Below, in pieces: positions 12,751-15,150 of a DNA stretch of 15,150 nt. This DNA is from Deltaproteobacteria bacterium UBA1386 (GTDB lineage Bacteria; Desulfobacterota; Syntrophorhabdia; Syntrophorhabdales; Syntrophorhabdaceae): positions 1 to 15,150 of the forward strand of contig DBQU01000022.1 of NCBI GenBank assembly GCA_002305765.1. The letters are read 5' to 3'. The number at the start of each line of letters is the position of its first letter. Within the stretch, counting starts at the first letter, position 1. Position numbers and translations under genes: made by a program. The notes under the pieces are model-generated. The model had not been told where the DNA came from. It did no database searches and saw only the letters and a list, made by a program, of their open reading frames with translations.

Positions 12751-13862
12751 GCCTGTATTTCCTTTCGGCCGGCGTTGGCCCCGTTGCGCCCGATCGTCCG
12801 CTCTTTCTTCTTCACCGGCAGTTCTATGGTGAAGGTCGTGCCCTCATCTCCGCTGTCCACCTTGATGTCTCCTCCATGGAGCTTCATATTACGCATGCCG
12901 ATGAAGAGCCCGAGACCCTTGCCGCCCTTCTTTCTCGTATAGAAGGGTTTGAAGATGGACTCGTATTCGCTCTCCTGTATCCTTGAACTCCCGTTGAAGA
13001 TTGCTATAGAGATCTTAGTCTCGTCACCCTTCACACCGATCTTGACCGTACCGCCGCCCTTCTCGTAGCCGGCTGCGTTCTTCAGGATATTGTGCACCAC
13101 CTGGTAGAGTTTTGTCCTGTCCGCAAGGCAGGTGAGATTACCCTTCCTGGGATAGTCTATCTGAACATCCCGGTAGCCTTCCTTTATTGCGTTGACAGCA
13201 TCATGGACAACCTCATAGGCATTGAATCGTTCCAGGGCCAGTTCGTTGTCGGTGAAGTCAAGGAGCTCCCGGGTGAAAACGTCTATTTTCTTCGAGGCCT
13301 CCAGCATGGCAACTATATATCGCCTCTGGGACTCATCGGTCACCCGCTGCTGGAGGAGTTCGCTCATGCCCGTAATAGTATTGAGAGGATTTCTCACCTC
13401 ATGGGCGACCATGAGCGACATGTAGCCCAGGGGGATTATGTAGTCCAGCTTTTCCATGCTCTCGATGAGGGTTGTGCGTTCTCCTTCGTCGGCCCGGGTC
13501 TGAATGTGGTCCATAAGACGCTCTATGAGCTTGTAGACCTCCATCATCTGCCCCCGCTCCTTCCTGAACTCCTCGAGCCTGACGAACTGCTCGGCCTTCT
13601 TGACGAGGTCGTTGATGGGCTGTGTCATGGCCCTCACCACTATCAGGCCGCACAAAGCGGAGAAGAGACAAACACCGAAGATCCAGAACCACACCACGTT
13701 GCTCCTGGCCGAAGCGATGACGTTGAGAGCTATGGCGATGGAAAAAAGGCTTGTCAAAAAGGCTACGAGAGGCACTATCGTGTTCAGGCTGTACCGCAGG
13801 TTCCCGGGATCCCTGAAAAACCCTTTCAACCGCCACCCCGCATCGCCTTCATCATATCCCAC
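12747..13862 (-). CDS. pilS: membrane sensor histidine kinase, PilS-like
   Basis: 371 residues from GTG 13862, or 360 from TTG 13829, which overlaps the stop of the pilC-like gene (TTGA) and is an equally good start. Two membrane segments (about 28-50 and 56-76), a HAMP-like helical linker (77-125), then the dimerisation helix with MVAHEVRNPLNTI, phospho-acceptor His154. The ATP-binding domain has N-box HNILKNAAG, an F-box FKPFYTRKK and GKGLGLF. The G1 box is odd: IFNGSSRI stands where DxG is usual, so the Asp is replaced by Asn and the Gly by Ser. Classic PilS has six membrane segments; this one has two. Gene order pilC-kinase-pilR-pilin suggests that it controls the pilin gene through the overlapping regulator. 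Confidence 0.88.
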   Translation of the reverse strand: MGYDEGDAGWRLKGFFRDPGNLRYSLNTIVPLVAFLTSLFSIAIALNVIASARSNVVWFWIFGVCLFSALCGLIVVRAMTQPINDLVKKAEQFVRLEEFRKERGQMMEVYKLIERLMDHIQTRADEGERTTLIESMEKLDYIIPLGYMSLMVAHEVRNPLNTITGMSELLQQRVTDESQRRYIVAMLEASKKIDVFTRELLDFTDNELALERFNAYEVVHDAVNAIKEGYRDVQIDYPRKGNLTCLADRTKLYQVVHNILKNAAGYEKGGGTVKIGVKGDETKISIAIFNGSSRIQESEYESIFKPFYTRKKGGKGLGLFIGMRNMKLHGGDIKVDSGDEGTTFTIELPVKKKERTIGRNGANAGRKEIQA

Positions 13863-15052
13863 CAGGGCATGAAAATTGCCAGGGCAAGAAAAAGAACCAT
13901 TCCGGCAAGACCAACCGTCAGGATTGGCTCAATGTATGCTGAAAGCCTGTTGACCGTATACGTTACTTCCCGATCGTAATGGCCGGAGATCTCCTTCAGC
14001 ATTTCCTCCAGCGAACCCGTTTCCTCGCCGGTAGCTATAAGATGGATGACAAGGGGCGGAAAGATCTTCGCGTCTCTCAACGGTCTTGATATGCCTTTTC
14101 CTTTTTCAATACTGGCGGATATCTCGAGAACCTTTTTGGCGATAAACTCATTGCCCACCGTGCGCGACACAATATCAAGAGTACGTATGATAGGAATACC
14201 TGAACTGACCAGATTCTCTAGAGTGAAAGCAAATCTACTCATACAGGTTTTCAAGATTATGACGCCAATAAGCGGAATCTTGAGCTTTATAGCGTCAATG
14301 GCGTATTTCCCGGCGGGCGTTCGCTTGTAGAGGAAAAAGCCAACAATCAGGGCGGCAATCGCGAGGACGGCCAATGTTGTGTATTTCTGGAAGACATCGT
14401 TTATGACCAGCAATATCTGGGTCGGAAGGGGTAGAGCCACTTTTGAGCTTTTGAACATTGGAACAAACTTTGGAACAACAAGATTCACAAGCGTGATAAA
14501 CGCTATGACCAATGTGCTGACAACAAAGAGCGGGTATCTCATGGCTGATTTGATCGTCTCTTTGGTTCGCATCTGAAACTCGAGAAGTGCCGACAACCGT
14601 TCAAGCACTTCCTCGAGATTGCCGCTTGTCTCCCCTGAGCGAACCATGCTCACATAGATCTCGGAAAAAACGCCCTTCTGTTTTCCCAGCGCGTCGGACA
14701 GGCTTGCGCCTTTATCAATTTCCTGGGCCGCGTTCTTGATCGCCTTTTGCAGCCTCTGATTCGTGGTCTGTTCTTCAAGAGCGCGAAGTCCGGCCACTAT
14801 GGGTATGCCGGGGCGCACAATGGTCTGGAACTGGCGGGTGAAGAAGATAAGATCATCGTGCTTGATCCTCTGGAACCTCAGCAGAAAATCGTCTATTGAG
14901 GTCGCATTCTTCGAACCCGCTTCTTTTGCCGATACCGGGATATATCCCATGGCGTCGAGCTGGGTCATGGCGTCCCTTTGGGTTGCGGCCTCTATGTTTC
15001 CCTGGACCAGGAGGCCTCGTTCATCTCTCGCCTTGTATGCGAAAACCGGCAT
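13826..15052 (-). CDS. pilC: type IV pilus inner-membrane platform protein PilC (GspF family)
   Basis: 408 residues from ATG 15052, which gives the family-typical start MPVFAYKARDERG; a GTG at 15067 adds five residues. Two T2SSF domains can be seen, one from about residue 65 to 185 (FFTRQFQTIVRPGIPI, SGETSGNLEEVLERL) and a second from about 265 to 390 (FAFTLENLVSSGIPI, TGEETGSLEEMLKEI). Membrane segments lie near the end of the first domain, before the second, and at the C-terminus (LTVGLAGMVLFLALAIFMPW). PilC forms the inner-membrane base that the PilB and PilT motors turn. Those motor genes are not in the window and would be expected upstream, beyond 15150. Its end overlaps the kinase gene. 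Confidence 0.93.
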   Translation of the reverse strand: MPVFAYKARDERGLLVQGNIEAATQRDAMTQLDAMGYIPVSAKEAGSKNATSIDDFLLRFQRIKHDDLIFFTRQFQTIVRPGIPIVAGLRALEEQTTNQRLQKAIKNAAQEIDKGASLSDALGKQKGVFSEIYVSMVRSGETSGNLEEVLERLSALLEFQMRTKETIKSAMRYPLFVVSTLVIAFITLVNLVVPKFVPMFKSSKVALPLPTQILLVINDVFQKYTTLAVLAIAALIVGFFLYKRTPAGKYAIDAIKLKIPLIGVIILKTCMSRFAFTLENLVSSGIPIIRTLDIVSRTVGNEFIAKKVLEISASIEKGKGISRPLRDAKIFPPLVIHLIATGEETGSLEEMLKEISGHYDREVTYTVNRLSAYIEPILTVGLAGMVLFLALAIFMPWWDMMKAMRGGG

Positions 15053-15105
15053 GGCTATGGCCTGCACCTCGCTGTGTTAACGTGGTTCTCGTCTCGCAGG
15101 GATCT

Positions 15106-15134
15106 CCTGGATCCCGGCCTTCGCCGGGATGACG
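15106..15134 (+). repeat. dispersed 29-bp palindromic repeat, copy 4
   Basis: CCTGGATCCCGGCC then TTCGCCGGGATGACG. Relative to the copy at 1757 both arms changed together (ATTCC to ATCCC and GGAAT to GGGAT), so the pairing is kept. It lies upstream of the pilC-like gene; 15068-15150 holds nothing else that I can support. Confidence 0.8.
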
Positions 15135-15150
15135 ATGGGGAAGTGGCGCG

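Noticed and set aside
1..15150. tRNA, rRNA, CRISPR array, or integrase/transposase gene
   Set aside because: I saw no cloverleaf-like sequence, no regularly spaced direct repeats with unique spacers, and no recombinase motifs; the only regular array (5735-5836) has no spacers.

Overview
The window reads as chromosomal DNA of a Gram-negative, anaerobic-type bacterium, most likely a member of the former Deltaproteobacteria (Desulfobacterota). This rests on gene content: a sigma-54-controlled type IV pilus locus, HDxKN-type histidine kinases, many two-component genes, dispersed short palindromic repeats, and what looks like a selenoprotein. The placement is an inference; no marker gene is present.

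Left part (about 400-3916, + strand): two half-size YeeE/YedE membrane transporter genes, a repeat-filled gap, a CoA-disulfide-reductase-like flavoenzyme, and a stand-alone cyclic-nucleotide-binding domain protein. The first transporter gene is the main discovery. Its conserved cysteine codon is an in-frame TGA at 894-896. The reading frame continues with typical family sequence for 41 codons and ends in an ATGA overlap with the second half-gene. A bacterial SECIS-like hairpin sits just after the TGA. I read this as a selenocysteine-containing sulfur/selenium-compound transporter, with its partner half carrying the matching cysteine.

Right part (4132-15052, all - strand, transcribed right to left): pilC-like inner-membrane platform protein, pilS-like sensor kinase, pilR-like sigma-54 activator, a type IV pilin with a good -24/-12 promoter, then a YfhO-type membrane glycosyltransferase, a SAM methyltransferase, a REC-HTH response regulator and histidine kinase resembling PrsR/PrsK, a second prepilin-like protein, a nucleoside 2-deoxyribosyltransferase-family protein and a small zinc-ribbon protein. 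Most genes overlap or are closely spaced. The PilS/PilR pair probably drives the pilin promoter; a pair of 21-bp direct repeats upstream of it is a candidate activator site. YfhO and the methyltransferase directly behind the pilin suggest modification of the pilin or of another surface glycan. The YfhO reading frame is broken near its start by one base in a T6 run: the ATG overlapping the pilin stop is in one frame and the protein in another.

The two strands converge at 3917-4131, which holds hairpins but no gene. Dispersed 29-bp palindromic repeats lie at 294, 1625, 1757 and 15106, with a related one at 240. A nested inverted-repeat cassette (1553-1891) separates the transporter from the flavoenzyme, and six 17-bp iterations (5735-5836) sit ahead of the second pilin-like gene.
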